Notes under the pieces: generated by a model
Databases searched by the model: none
What the model was told of the DNA's origin: nothing
What the model saw: the letters and a program-made list of their open reading frames with translations, nothing else
Position numbers and translations under genes: made by a program
Assembly: GCF_012958305.1 (NCBI RefSeq)
Contig: NZ_JABBYO010000002.1
Coordinates: forward strand, 248,001 to 312,000
DNA length: 64,000 nucleotides
From: Tautonia rosea
Lineage (GTDB): Bacteria; Planctomycetota; Planctomycetia; Isosphaerales; Isosphaeraceae
Reading direction: 5' to 3'
Shown: positions 29,011 through 35,756 of the stretch, one piece after another
Layout: every line of letters begins with the position of its first letter
Position numbering within the stretch: position 1 is the first letter of the stretch

Positions 29011-29041
29011 AAAGCCCTTTGCAAGTGCTGCAAAGGGCTTT
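29011..29041 (-). terminator. Terminator downstream of the truncated RNA gene
   Basis: Two perfect 13-base arms, AAAGCCCTTTGCA (29011-29023) and TGCAAAGGGCTTT (29029-29041), around a 5-base loop. Read on the minus strand it follows the RNA 3' end at 29046 at once and is trailed by a T-rich stretch. It could also stop purQ transcripts. Confidence 0.85.
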
Positions 29042-29045
29042 GGAG

Positions 29046-29070
29046 TGGAGGCGGCGGGAATTGCACCCGC
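29046..29070 (-). other. Displaced 3' end of a tmRNA or alanine-type tRNA (probable attachment site)
   Basis: On the minus strand the sequence is a five-pair T-arm (GCGGG/CCCGC) with loop TGCAATT, followed by acceptor strand CGCCTCC and discriminator A. The U at the third pair from the end is the one used by AlaRS in tmRNA and tRNA-Ala. A native-looking terminator follows 5 bases later. No D-arm, tag-peptide frame or anticodon arm is found within 400 bases upstream, so the body of the gene is missing here. Core chromosome lies to the left and accessory DNA to the right, as expected for the displaced 3' end left when an integrase inserts an element into the end of an RNA gene. The T-loop G in place of the usual second T fits decay. 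Confidence 0.6.
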
Positions 29071-29352
29071 GGAGCCATCGCAAGAAACACAATATCCCAA
29101 GGCAACTTGCGGCGATCCGCCCTTCCCCTGTCTGCAAAGTGTCTGCACTGACACGGCACTTCGGGAATTGGTTGCAAGGTGGCAGCTCCTGACGCCTTCC
29201 GTCAGGGGGGCAATTATGGTACTGGCTCGAGAAGGGAAAGAAACGGAGACGGAATCGCCGCTTCGATAAGGTCTGTTCGCCTCCACGCGGTCGTTGAAGG
29301 TGGTCCGCCCTTCCCAGTTTGAACCGACGGGGAAAAAGCGAACCTCGGGTCC

Positions 29353-29389
29353 TTGACCTGCGTCTTACGGATGGTAAGATTTTCTTACC
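29353..29389 (+). promoter_or_regulatory. Promoter with overlapping operator palindrome
   Basis: -35 TTGACC (29353-29358), 16-base spacer, -10 TAAGAT (29375-29380). The -10 box is buried in an inverted repeat GGTAAGA-TTT-TCTTACC (29373-29389), and the ribosome-binding site AAGGAGG with ATG 29402 follows at once. A dimeric HTH protein such as the XRE regulator encoded at 29703 is the obvious candidate to bind here and repress the cassette. Confidence 0.6.
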
Positions 29390-29401
29390 AAAGGAGGTCT
29401 T

Positions 29402-29833
29402 ATGGACAAGCAGCAGGTCGTTGACGAGCTCGTCGCTGTTCTGAAAGAGTTTCAAACCAAGATGGGGTACGACGACGCCGATGCCGTAACGCCTTCAGTT
29501 CAGCCCCATGGCGGCCTGAAGGGCTTCCAGAGCGACATTACGCCGCCGATTGCCCGCAGGGTGGCGAAGAACCTGGGCCATCAGATCCCGGACGACGTCG
29601 ATATCGTCAACATCTTCGTCTCGGAAGACAAGCAACGGAAGCTGACGATCGACGAATCGGCCGACCGCTTCCTCTCGCGATACGGACACAAGGGGGCAAC
29701 TAATGAGCGATCAAGTGGAGCAGAAGCTAATCATCGCGAGCCGCCTCAAGGAGGCGAGGAAGCGAGCGGGGCTTACGCAGGGGCAGGTTGCGACGCAAAT
29801 GGGGCTGCACCGGCCCACGATCTCCGAGATTGA
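29402..29833 (+). CDS. Hypothetical protein, first gene of the cassette
   Basis: Excellent start: AAGGAGG five bases before ATG. The first about 100 residues are protein-like (QQVVDELVAVLKEFQTKMG, DITPPIARRVAKNLGHQIPD, VDIVNIFVSEDKQ) with no family I recognise. The last about 43 residues (after GHKGATN) are a different-frame translation of the XRE gene and look random (Gly/Ala/Glu-rich). The gene thus overlaps the next one by 131 bases, which is unusual. The original stop may have been lost. A role as a small partner of the XRE/ImmA regulators is only a guess from position. Confidence 0.6.
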   Translation: MDKQQVVDELVAVLKEFQTKMGYDDADAVTPSVQPHGGLKGFQSDITPPIARRVAKNLGHQIPDDVDIVNIFVSEDKQRKLTIDESADRFLSRYGHKGATNERSSGAEANHREPPQGGEEASGAYAGAGCDANGAAPAHDLRD

Positions 29834-30047
29834 GGCCGGACATCGCTCCGTCGCTGGGGAGGAACTGAAGGCGTTTGCGTCGATGTACGAGGTGAGCGTC
29901 TCCTGGCTCGCCGGCGAGGGCGCCGAAAAGCTCGACCCACATGACGACCGTCTCCAGCTTGCTTTCCGCGACCTGAAGAAGCTCAAGCCAGAGGATCTGG
30001 ATAAGGTCTTGACGGCGCTGGCGGCCATCCGGCGCGAGGAGAAGTGA
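29703..30047 (+). CDS. XRE-family helix-turn-helix regulator
   Basis: 114 aa with an N-terminal HTH_XRE domain: SRLKEARKRAGLTQGQVATQ, MGLHRPTISEIEAGHRSVAG, then FASMYEVSVSWLAGEG. The C-terminal 40 residues are charged and helical. It is followed after three bases by an ImmA/IrrE metalloprotease gene. This pair is the standard repressor/antirepressor arrangement of mobile elements, in which the protease cleaves the repressor on a signal. Its probable target is the palindrome at 29373-29389. Confidence 0.9.
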   Translation: MSDQVEQKLIIASRLKEARKRAGLTQGQVATQMGLHRPTISEIEAGHRSVAGEELKAFASMYEVSVSWLAGEGAEKLDPHDDRLQLAFRDLKKLKPEDLDKVLTALAAIRREEK

Positions 30048-30050
30048 CGG

Positions 30051-30941
30051 ATGCCTCCCACACGGCGAGAGCTGGCGCGAAAGGCGATGATTAAGGCCGA
30101 CGAGGTCCGGGACAAGTTTGACATCTCGCCCGAATCCGCCGTCAACGTCTTCGACCTCTGCGGTGAGCGATTCGAGCCGCGGATCATCATTCGATTTACT
30201 GACATAAAGAGCATGGAGGGGCTTTACCTGCGGCAGACCCCCCCGGAGATCTGGCTCGGCGACAGGCCGCTTGTACGCCGCGTGTTTAATTGCGCCCACG
30301 AGCTCGGCCACCACGTCTTCGGCCACGGCTCAACGGTGGACGAGCTGACAGCCGAGGGGGAATCCGGCCGGTCGTTCGAGCCCAATGAATTCTTGGTCGA
30401 CACGTTCGCTGGCTTCCTTCTCATGCCGCGGATCGCGGTCCTGAATGCCTTCGCCCGGCGAGCCTGGAAGATCGAAGACGCCAACCCCCAGCAGTTCTTC
30501 GTCGTATCGTGCAGCCTGGGAGTCGGCTTCGAGACGCTGGCGAGCCACAGTTTCTTCAGCCTCGGCTTGATCGGCGAGGCGGCCTACCGGCAACTCATCA
30601 ACAAGCCAGGCCTGCCGGCCATCCGCAAGGTGATGCTGGGCGACTTGGCTCCCGCTCGGCTCCTGGCGGTGGATACCCATCAGACACTCCAGTCAATCGA
30701 CACCGAGGTCGGCACGGGCGTTCTACTCCCGATGGGCACGGTCGCCGAAGGCAAGGTTCTAGGAGATGGCGTCGACACGCCGCGTGGCCGGCTCTTTACG
30801 GCGGCCGCGCCGGGCACAGCCCGCGTATTCTGCCCCGACGGCTCTTGGGCGGCGTTCATCCGGGTCATGCAGGACAAATACCACGGTCTGAGCCAGTACC
30901 GGCACTTTCCCCGCGAGGAGGGCGACGAGGACGATGAGTAG
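30051..30941 (+). CDS. ImmA/IrrE-family metallopeptidase
   Basis: 296 aa. The zincin signature HELGHHVFGH lies at residues 83-92, and NEFLVDTFAGFLLMP downstream supplies the likely third metal ligand and the family's conserved helix. The N-terminal 70 residues match the family's first lobe. After residue 190 there is a beta-rich domain unlike the short ImmA of ICEBs1, perhaps a sensor. Predicted to cleave or antagonise the XRE protein encoded just upstream. The end overlaps the next gene by eight bases. Confidence 0.9.
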   Translation: MPPTRRELARKAMIKADEVRDKFDISPESAVNVFDLCGERFEPRIIIRFTDIKSMEGLYLRQTPPEIWLGDRPLVRRVFNCAHELGHHVFGHGSTVDELTAEGESGRSFEPNEFLVDTFAGFLLMPRIAVLNAFARRAWKIEDANPQQFFVVSCSLGVGFETLASHSFFSLGLIGEAAYRQLINKPGLPAIRKVMLGDLAPARLLAVDTHQTLQSIDTEVGTGVLLPMGTVAEGKVLGDGVDTPRGRLFTAAAPGTARVFCPDGSWAAFIRVMQDKYHGLSQYRHFPREEGDEDDE

Positions 30942-31818
30942 TGAGGAACGCAATGACTTCAGGGAATCCAGCATCGAGCGGGCGTGGTCGCATGTCTTTT
31001 TGAAGGCCGTGGCGCACCCAAGCTGTGAGCTAGCGCCGTTCACGATGACCATTGCCTCGGATTCGGGGCTGGTGCTGCCTGATACGTTGACGCACCCGCT
31101 TGTTCGGGCGTTGGACGCCTGCCTGGGCGCGAACAATAAGCGACCCGTTGAGGAAGTCGCCTTCCCGCTTTTTCCCGAACGCGTCTGGCGATTTTTCGAC
31201 CCGGATCGCCATGAGTTTTACGCTGAATACCTGCGTGATCAGCCGACCTATGTGTCGTGGGAGCCGCATAAAAACCAGGGCGGCACGTATTTCGGCCGCC
31301 TGATCGGGTTCGGCGTGCATCACAAGACGCGGGAGTTACTGCCCTCCGCCGGATCGTCGACGCTAGGTAGGGAGGGCAATCAAATCGAGCACGTGATCCG
31401 ACGCTGCCAGCGGAGCGTGGAGCTGGGGCGTCGCGTCCCGCGCATGCAGCTGCAGGCCACGACATTCGATCCGTTTCGCGATCTTACGCTAACTGGTCAG
31501 CCTAAGTTCCCGTGCCTCCAGCATCTCACCTTCGACCTCGACGTCCGGGCCGGGACGCTGGCGATGAACGCGTTCTATGCCACCCAGAAGCTATTCGTTA
31601 AAGCATTCGGCAACTGGCTGGGGCTCTGCCGGCTCGGCCGATTCGTAGCCGGGCAGTCTGGCCTCCGGCTTTCCCGGTTCACATGCTTCGTCGGCGTCCA
31701 GAAAATGGACGACGCCCCGAGGCGTGGCGCCGAGCGTGACAGCCTCATTCGCGCCGCGGAGGCCATCATGGGAAAGCCCGTCGAGTCCGAGAGGCTGGTG
31801 ACGGCCAATGTCAGTTGA
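30934..31818 (+). CDS. Divergent thymidylate synthase-like protein
   Basis: 294 aa. The middle and C-terminal parts thread onto the thymidylate synthase fold. GGTYFGRLIGFG matches the YGxQWR region, NQIEHVIRRCQRS the Q/R helix, and FPCLQHLTFDLDV (nucleophile Cys194) the PCHxxxQF motif. YATQKLFVKAFGNWLGL (Asn227) matches QRSxDxFLGxPFNIASY. The nucleophile Cys and the base-discriminating Asn are kept, but the phosphate-binding RSxD and the late HxY motif are changed. Such paralogues include dUMP hydroxymethylases, so modification of dUMP other than plain methylation is plausible but unproven. It overlaps both neighbours (8 and 11 bases), so it is translated together with them. Confidence 0.7.
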   Translation: MSSEERNDFRESSIERAWSHVFLKAVAHPSCELAPFTMTIASDSGLVLPDTLTHPLVRALDACLGANNKRPVEEVAFPLFPERVWRFFDPDRHEFYAEYLRDQPTYVSWEPHKNQGGTYFGRLIGFGVHHKTRELLPSAGSSTLGREGNQIEHVIRRCQRSVELGRRVPRMQLQATTFDPFRDLTLTGQPKFPCLQHLTFDLDVRAGTLAMNAFYATQKLFVKAFGNWLGLCRLGRFVAGQSGLRLSRFTCFVGVQKMDDAPRRGAERDSLIRAAEAIMGKPVESERLVTANVS

Positions 31819-32872
31819 GCGACGCCCGAGCCCCGATCAATCGACCTTCTTTGATCTCGAGGGACGATCGTTGAGGCTCTACCCGGAAACCGAACCACCT
31901 GACATTGCACCGCTGAAGCCGACGGTCGCCTACGACAGCTACTGGCGATTCGCTGCCGAGAGACAACGCGTCTTCTTCGCCAGGATGAGGGGCTGCCGCC
32001 CACCCTGGAGCGACGACGACATCATTAATGAACACAAATTTACAAACGCATATCGCGCTTCGGACCGCGTCAGCCAGTACCTCATCCGCCGTGTGATCTA
32101 CCGCGACGACCTGCCCGCGACCGCCGAGGAAACATTCTTTCGGATCATCTTGTTCAAGTTCTTCAACAAGATCGAAACTTGGGAATTGCTGGAGGAGGCG
32201 GTCGGAGCGATCACCTGGAAGGGTTACGACTTTAGAAGGCTCGACACCATACTGAGCCGTGCCATGGCGGCGGGGCGGCGGGTCTATTCGGCAGCTTACA
32301 TCATGCCGTCGGCGGGGTCGATGGGGCATGAGCGGAAACATAGCAACCACCTGGCGCTGCTGGAACGAATGATGCGTGATAGCGTGCCACACAAGCTAAC
32401 CCGCGCAACCGATATGCAACACGGCTTCGAGCTGCTGCTGAGGTATCCGTCGCTGGGCGACTTCCTGGCCTACCAGTACATCACCGACATCAATTACAGC
32501 GAGATAACTCAATTCTCGGAGATGGAGTTCGTGGTAGCCGGTCCTGGCGCTTTGGACGGCATCAGCAAGTGTTTCACGGACACGGCCGGTCTCAACGCGC
32601 CGGAGATCATCCGGTTCATGACTGACCGCCAAGAGGCCGAGTTCGCCCGCCTGGACCTTCATTTCGAGTCGCTCTGGGGGAGGCGGCTCCAGTTAATCGA
32701 CTGCCAGAACGTCTTCTGCGAACTGAGCAAGTACGCCCGTATCCGGCATCCCGAGATTACGGGCATCTCCGGACGGACCCGGATCAAACAGAAATTCCGG
32801 CCCTCAAAGGAACCGATCGACTATTGGTATCCGCCGAAATGGGGAATCAACGGGAAGATCACTGAGCGATGA
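31808..32872 (+). CDS. hmdU-kinase/AGPT-like putative DNA base hypermodification protein
   Basis: 354 aa. The stretch YWRFAAERQRVFFARMRG, then DDIINEHKFTNAYRASDRVS, YLIRRVIY and FRIILFKFFNKIETWELL is the pattern I associate with the helical domain of 5-hydroxymethyl-dU DNA kinase and alpha-glutamyl/putrescinyl-thymine pyrophosphorylase families. In phages these decorate hmdU in DNA. No P-loop is visible, so this is not the kinase part itself. The AGPT-type helical (HhH-like) protein is closer. It overlaps the thymidylate-synthase-like gene by 11 bases and is followed by MazG, the same company kept in phage hypermodification loci. Family assignment is from memory of the motif. Confidence 0.65.
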   Translation: MSVERRPSPDQSTFFDLEGRSLRLYPETEPPDIAPLKPTVAYDSYWRFAAERQRVFFARMRGCRPPWSDDDIINEHKFTNAYRASDRVSQYLIRRVIYRDDLPATAEETFFRIILFKFFNKIETWELLEEAVGAITWKGYDFRRLDTILSRAMAAGRRVYSAAYIMPSAGSMGHERKHSNHLALLERMMRDSVPHKLTRATDMQHGFELLLRYPSLGDFLAYQYITDINYSEITQFSEMEFVVAGPGALDGISKCFTDTAGLNAPEIIRFMTDRQEAEFARLDLHFESLWGRRLQLIDCQNVFCELSKYARIRHPEITGISGRTRIKQKFRPSKEPIDYWYPPKWGINGKITER

Positions 32873-32903
32873 CACCACAGCCGCTCCCAACCGGAGGCTC
32901 ACC

Positions 32904-33794
32904 ATGGACTTGAGCGACTTCCAGTACGCCGTTTCGCAAACCGATTGCCTCGGAACGGATGGGGACGTCATGGTCCCGCTGCTTGGGCTGGCCGGCGAAG
33001 TCGGCGAGCTCCAAAACGAATACAAGAAAGCGCTGCGGGACGGTGACACCGCGAACCCGTACCGCGCCCGGTTCGCCGAGGAGCTGGGCGATGTGCTCTG
33101 GTATGTGGCCAACCTGGCGACAAAGCTGGGGTTCGACCTGGACGAAATCGCCGCCCAGAACCTGGAGAAAGCCAGGGACCGGTGGGGGCGCCGTACAGGG
33201 TTGGTAGAGGATCGCCCTGCGTTCGACGAAGCCTACCCTGAACACGAGCGCCTTCCCCGGAAGCTGACCGTCGTCATCAAGCCGGGCGTAACCCCGGACG
33301 GCAAGCAGGTCGGCCGCGCCTACATCGACGACAAGCCCCTCGGCGACCACCTCACCGACAACGCCTATGTCGGCGACGGGTACCGATTTCACGACACCTT
33401 CCACTTCGCCTTCGCGGCGGTTCTGGGGTGGTCACCGATCACACGATGGCTGCTAAATCGGAAGCGGAAATCTCGGCCGGAAGTGGATGAGGTAGAGGAC
33501 GGGGCACGGGCGAAGGCGGCTGAGGAGGCGATCTCGCTGTTCGTGTTCAGCCACGCGAAGGAATACAACTGGTTAGTAGGCAACGCGAGCGTGAGTTCCG
33601 AGATGCTGCGATCAGTGCGGCGGATGGCAAACGGCCTGGAGGTGTCACTGTGTTCGAGCGGCGAGTGGGAGGACGCCATCCTCCAGGGGTTCGCCGCGTG
33701 GCGGCTTATCCACAATCACCAGGGGGGCGTGCTGACGCTCGATCTTGACAGCAGGACCATCACAGCCGGCGCCACCGAACACGGGGAGATTTAA
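32904..33794 (+). CDS. MazG nucleotide pyrophosphohydrolase with C-terminal extension
   Basis: 296 aa. Residues 1-95 are a MazG domain with the metal-binding pattern GLAGEVGELQNEYKKAL and RFAEELGDVLWYVANLATK. Residues 130-290 form a second conserved-looking domain (YVGDGYRFHDTFHFAFAAVL, LLNRKRKSR, AEEAISLFVFSHAKEYNWL) that resembles the MazG_C region described with this kind of locus. MazG enzymes hydrolyse (d)NTPs to monophosphates and could clear the unmodified or modified nucleotide pool. Start has GGAGG upstream (CGGAGGCTCACC). The stop overlaps the convergent acpS gene by four bases. Confidence 0.8.
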   Translation: MDLSDFQYAVSQTDCLGTDGDVMVPLLGLAGEVGELQNEYKKALRDGDTANPYRARFAEELGDVLWYVANLATKLGFDLDEIAAQNLEKARDRWGRRTGLVEDRPAFDEAYPEHERLPRKLTVVIKPGVTPDGKQVGRAYIDDKPLGDHLTDNAYVGDGYRFHDTFHFAFAAVLGWSPITRWLLNRKRKSRPEVDEVEDGARAKAAEEAISLFVFSHAKEYNWLVGNASVSSEMLRSVRRMANGLEVSLCSSGEWEDAILQGFAAWRLIHNHQGGVLTLDLDSRTITAGATEHGEI

Positions 33795-34171
33795 TCGTGA
33801 ACGGCTATCGCACTTGCGAAGGCGACCGCTTCGTTGTGGCTGATGCTAACGACCCAGCGATTGATGCCGAGCGCGTTGGCGACTTCGAGCGCGGCCCGCG
33901 ACAAATGAACCTCGGGTTGGCCTCCGTCCTTGCGCAGAACCTGGATCTGCAGAGGTGCGACCCCTGTGGCGAACCCCGTCCCGATCGCCTTAGCGATGGC
34001 CTCCTTCGCGGCGAGGCGCCCGGCGTAGAACTCGGCCCGCTCCTGATCGCCGTATTCGATCGCCCGCTCGGCCTCGGTGAAGGTGGACAGGAGGAAATCC
34101 TCTTCCGCGAAATCGAGGAGTTTCCTGATCCTGGCGACGTCCTGGACGTCGACGCCATGGCCGACGATCAT
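33791..34171 (-). CDS. acpS: Holo-acyl-carrier-protein synthase AcpS
   Basis: 126 aa, the normal AcpS length. The N-terminal GHGVDVQDVARI holds the first magnesium-binding Asp. FYAGRLAAKEAIAKAIGTG holds the conserved Glu and Lys of the WxxKEAxxKA-type motif, and VVSISHNEAVAFASAI is the C-terminal SxSH signature. It transfers 4'-phosphopantetheine to acyl carrier proteins. It is the only minus-strand gene of the cassette, convergent with mazG by four bases and divergent from the deaminase-like gene. It may be a captured housekeeping gene or serve a carrier protein outside the window. Confidence 0.88.
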   Translation of the reverse strand: MIVGHGVDVQDVARIRKLLDFAEEDFLLSTFTEAERAIEYGDQERAEFYAGRLAAKEAIAKAIGTGFATGVAPLQIQVLRKDGGQPEVHLSRAALEVANALGINRWVVSISHNEAVAFASAIAVHD

Positions 34172-34262
34172 TTTCGGCTCCCGTGCGCTAACATGTTGGA
34201 ATTCGATACCGCAACAAGAAGGCGAGCGGCGTACTTAAGTCTGTCGAGCGAGGGCACACGCG

Positions 34263-35147
34263 ATGGCATTTTGGTGCACCAAGACGCTCCGGGAACGTGT
34301 CGAAGCGGAGAAGCTTATCGTCCCCTATGATCCGCAGCGAGTAAAGCACTCCGCATACGAAATGGGCGTGGGTCGGGAGGCCTACATCACCTCCGACTTC
34401 AACAAGAAGTCTCGCGTGAAGACGCGCGTGCCGCTCGGCGAGAAGATTGCTATCCCGCCCGGACAGTTCGGGCTGCTGACGACGCGCGAGATCGTTACCG
34501 TGCCGGTGGACGGGATCGCCTTCATTTCAATCCGTGCAGGCATCAAGTTTCGCGGACTCGTCAATGTGTCAGGGTTCCATGTCGATCCCGGCTTCAGCGG
34601 CAACCTGACGTTTGCGGTCTACAACGCGGGCAGTCAGCAGGTCGTTCTGGACCAAGGGGAGCCCGTCTTCATGATCTGGTTCAGCGAACTCGACGACGTC
34701 GACGACGAGCCGTATAAGAACAAGAATCCGGGCAGGTACATCATTGACTCGGAAAGGGTGAGGAAAATCCAGGGGGAGGTCGCGTCACCGGCAGAACTCA
34801 AGAAACGAATCGATGCACTTCAGCATCAGATGACCACGATGATGTGGCTTATGGGCTTCATCATCTCCGGTGTCGTGATGAGAATTGCTTACGACGCTTA
34901 TCAGGGTCTTAGGAAGCCGGATCCAGCGGCTCCAGCCGCATATACACAGTCTCCACAGGAATTGCCAAGCTCACCGCCGTCACCGGTCCTCCAACCTCAG
35001 CCCGCTGCCTCCCCAGTGCAGTTTCGAGCAGAGCCGAACACGGAGCCCGCCTCCGTTTCCCAATCACACGCTATCGAGTCCAAGAAAGCGGAGCCTGGTG
35101 CGAAGGAAAAGGGCAAGGACGGGACGGGGCCAGCGAACTCTCAATAG
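34263..35147 (+). CDS. Membrane-anchored dCTP deaminase/dUTPase-fold protein
   Basis: 294 aa. Residues 20-145 match the trimeric dCTP deaminase fold: SAYEMGVGREAYIT, PGQFGLLTTRE, ISIRAGIKFRG and FHVDPGFSGNLTFAVYN. By alignment with E. coli Dcd, the catalytic Glu (LEFYN) is Ala118 here (FAVYN), and the substrate RSSxxR motif is RAGIKF, so ordinary deamination is doubtful. A short coiled stretch is followed by one membrane helix (about 191-212), then an 80-residue Pro/Ser/Gln-rich tail with a Lys-rich end. The build suggests a nucleotide sensor or scaffold at the membrane rather than a free enzyme. It is divergent from acpS with a 91-base gap. Confidence 0.72.
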   Translation: MAFWCTKTLRERVEAEKLIVPYDPQRVKHSAYEMGVGREAYITSDFNKKSRVKTRVPLGEKIAIPPGQFGLLTTREIVTVPVDGIAFISIRAGIKFRGLVNVSGFHVDPGFSGNLTFAVYNAGSQQVVLDQGEPVFMIWFSELDDVDDEPYKNKNPGRYIIDSERVRKIQGEVASPAELKKRIDALQHQMTTMMWLMGFIISGVVMRIAYDAYQGLRKPDPAAPAAYTQSPQELPSSPPSPVLQPQPAASPVQFRAEPNTEPASVSQSHAIESKKAEPGAKEKGKDGTGPANSQ

Positions 35148-35405
35148 CCAGTCAACTCTGCGCAGACTATTCATACTATCATCGTTCCAAGTGGCCACGA
35201 GCGTCTGCAGAATGAAGCCGTCTTCAGCCGCCTGAGCGCATAGGGAGCCTGCAACAGACCGTGGGCTCCAGCCGGCTCGCTCACTCTCGTGTTGCATGTT
35301 AAAGTGGCTTCGGGTTTAGCCTTCTAAGCACTTGGACGGGAAGCGACGTCCCGGACCCTTGCCGCTACCCGAGCTTCCGATCTGGTAATTGGTCGTGGAG
35401 CTTCC

Positions 35406-35756
35406 ATGTGCCAGCCGTCGAAGATGTCCCCAGATTGGGTGGTCAAGGGCTGTCACATCCATGTAGATGGGGTCGAGCTCAACATCTATCCCGACCACGA
35501 AGGGGGCATAGGATTCCGGGAAGTCTTTTCGAAAACCCATCAGAGCCGGCTGGCAGCAGCGATCAGAAAGGCAAGGGAAGTCTGCCTGCCCGATGACCGG
35601 GTGCGAGTGGCGTGGCTCCAAAAATTGGACATGGCACGCGCCTATATGGATGGTTACGAGGGCGAGCTCGCAGAGAAGGCTAATGGCCGTATGCTGGAAT
35701 TCAAGTTCCTCCGAATAGCGATCGAACGCTGGGGGGCCAAGCATGGCAACGCTTGA
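35406..35756 (+). CDS. Hypothetical protein, partner of the HEPN gene
   Basis: 116 aa, no signal or membrane segment. The centre (KTHQSRLAAAIRKAREVCLP) is helical and basic, and the C-terminal half reads MARAYMDGYEGELAEKANGR then FLRIAIERWGAKHG. I do not recognise a family. The 3' end overlaps the downstream HEPN-containing gene by 14 bases, the tight linkage usual for toxin-antitoxin or other two-component defence pairs. Confidence 0.6.
   Translation: MCQPSKMSPDWVVKGCHIHVDGVELNIYPDHEGGIGFREVFSKTHQSRLAAAIRKAREVCLPDDRVRVAWLQKLDMARAYMDGYEGELAEKANGRMLEFKFLRIAIERWGAKHGNA

Noticed and set aside
29046-29285. Complete short tmRNA using GGAGGCG at 29279-29285 as the 5' acceptor strand
   Set aside because: The seven bases do pair with CGCCTCC, but there is no D-arm (TTCGAC-type) sequence, no tag reading frame with stop, and the length is too short.
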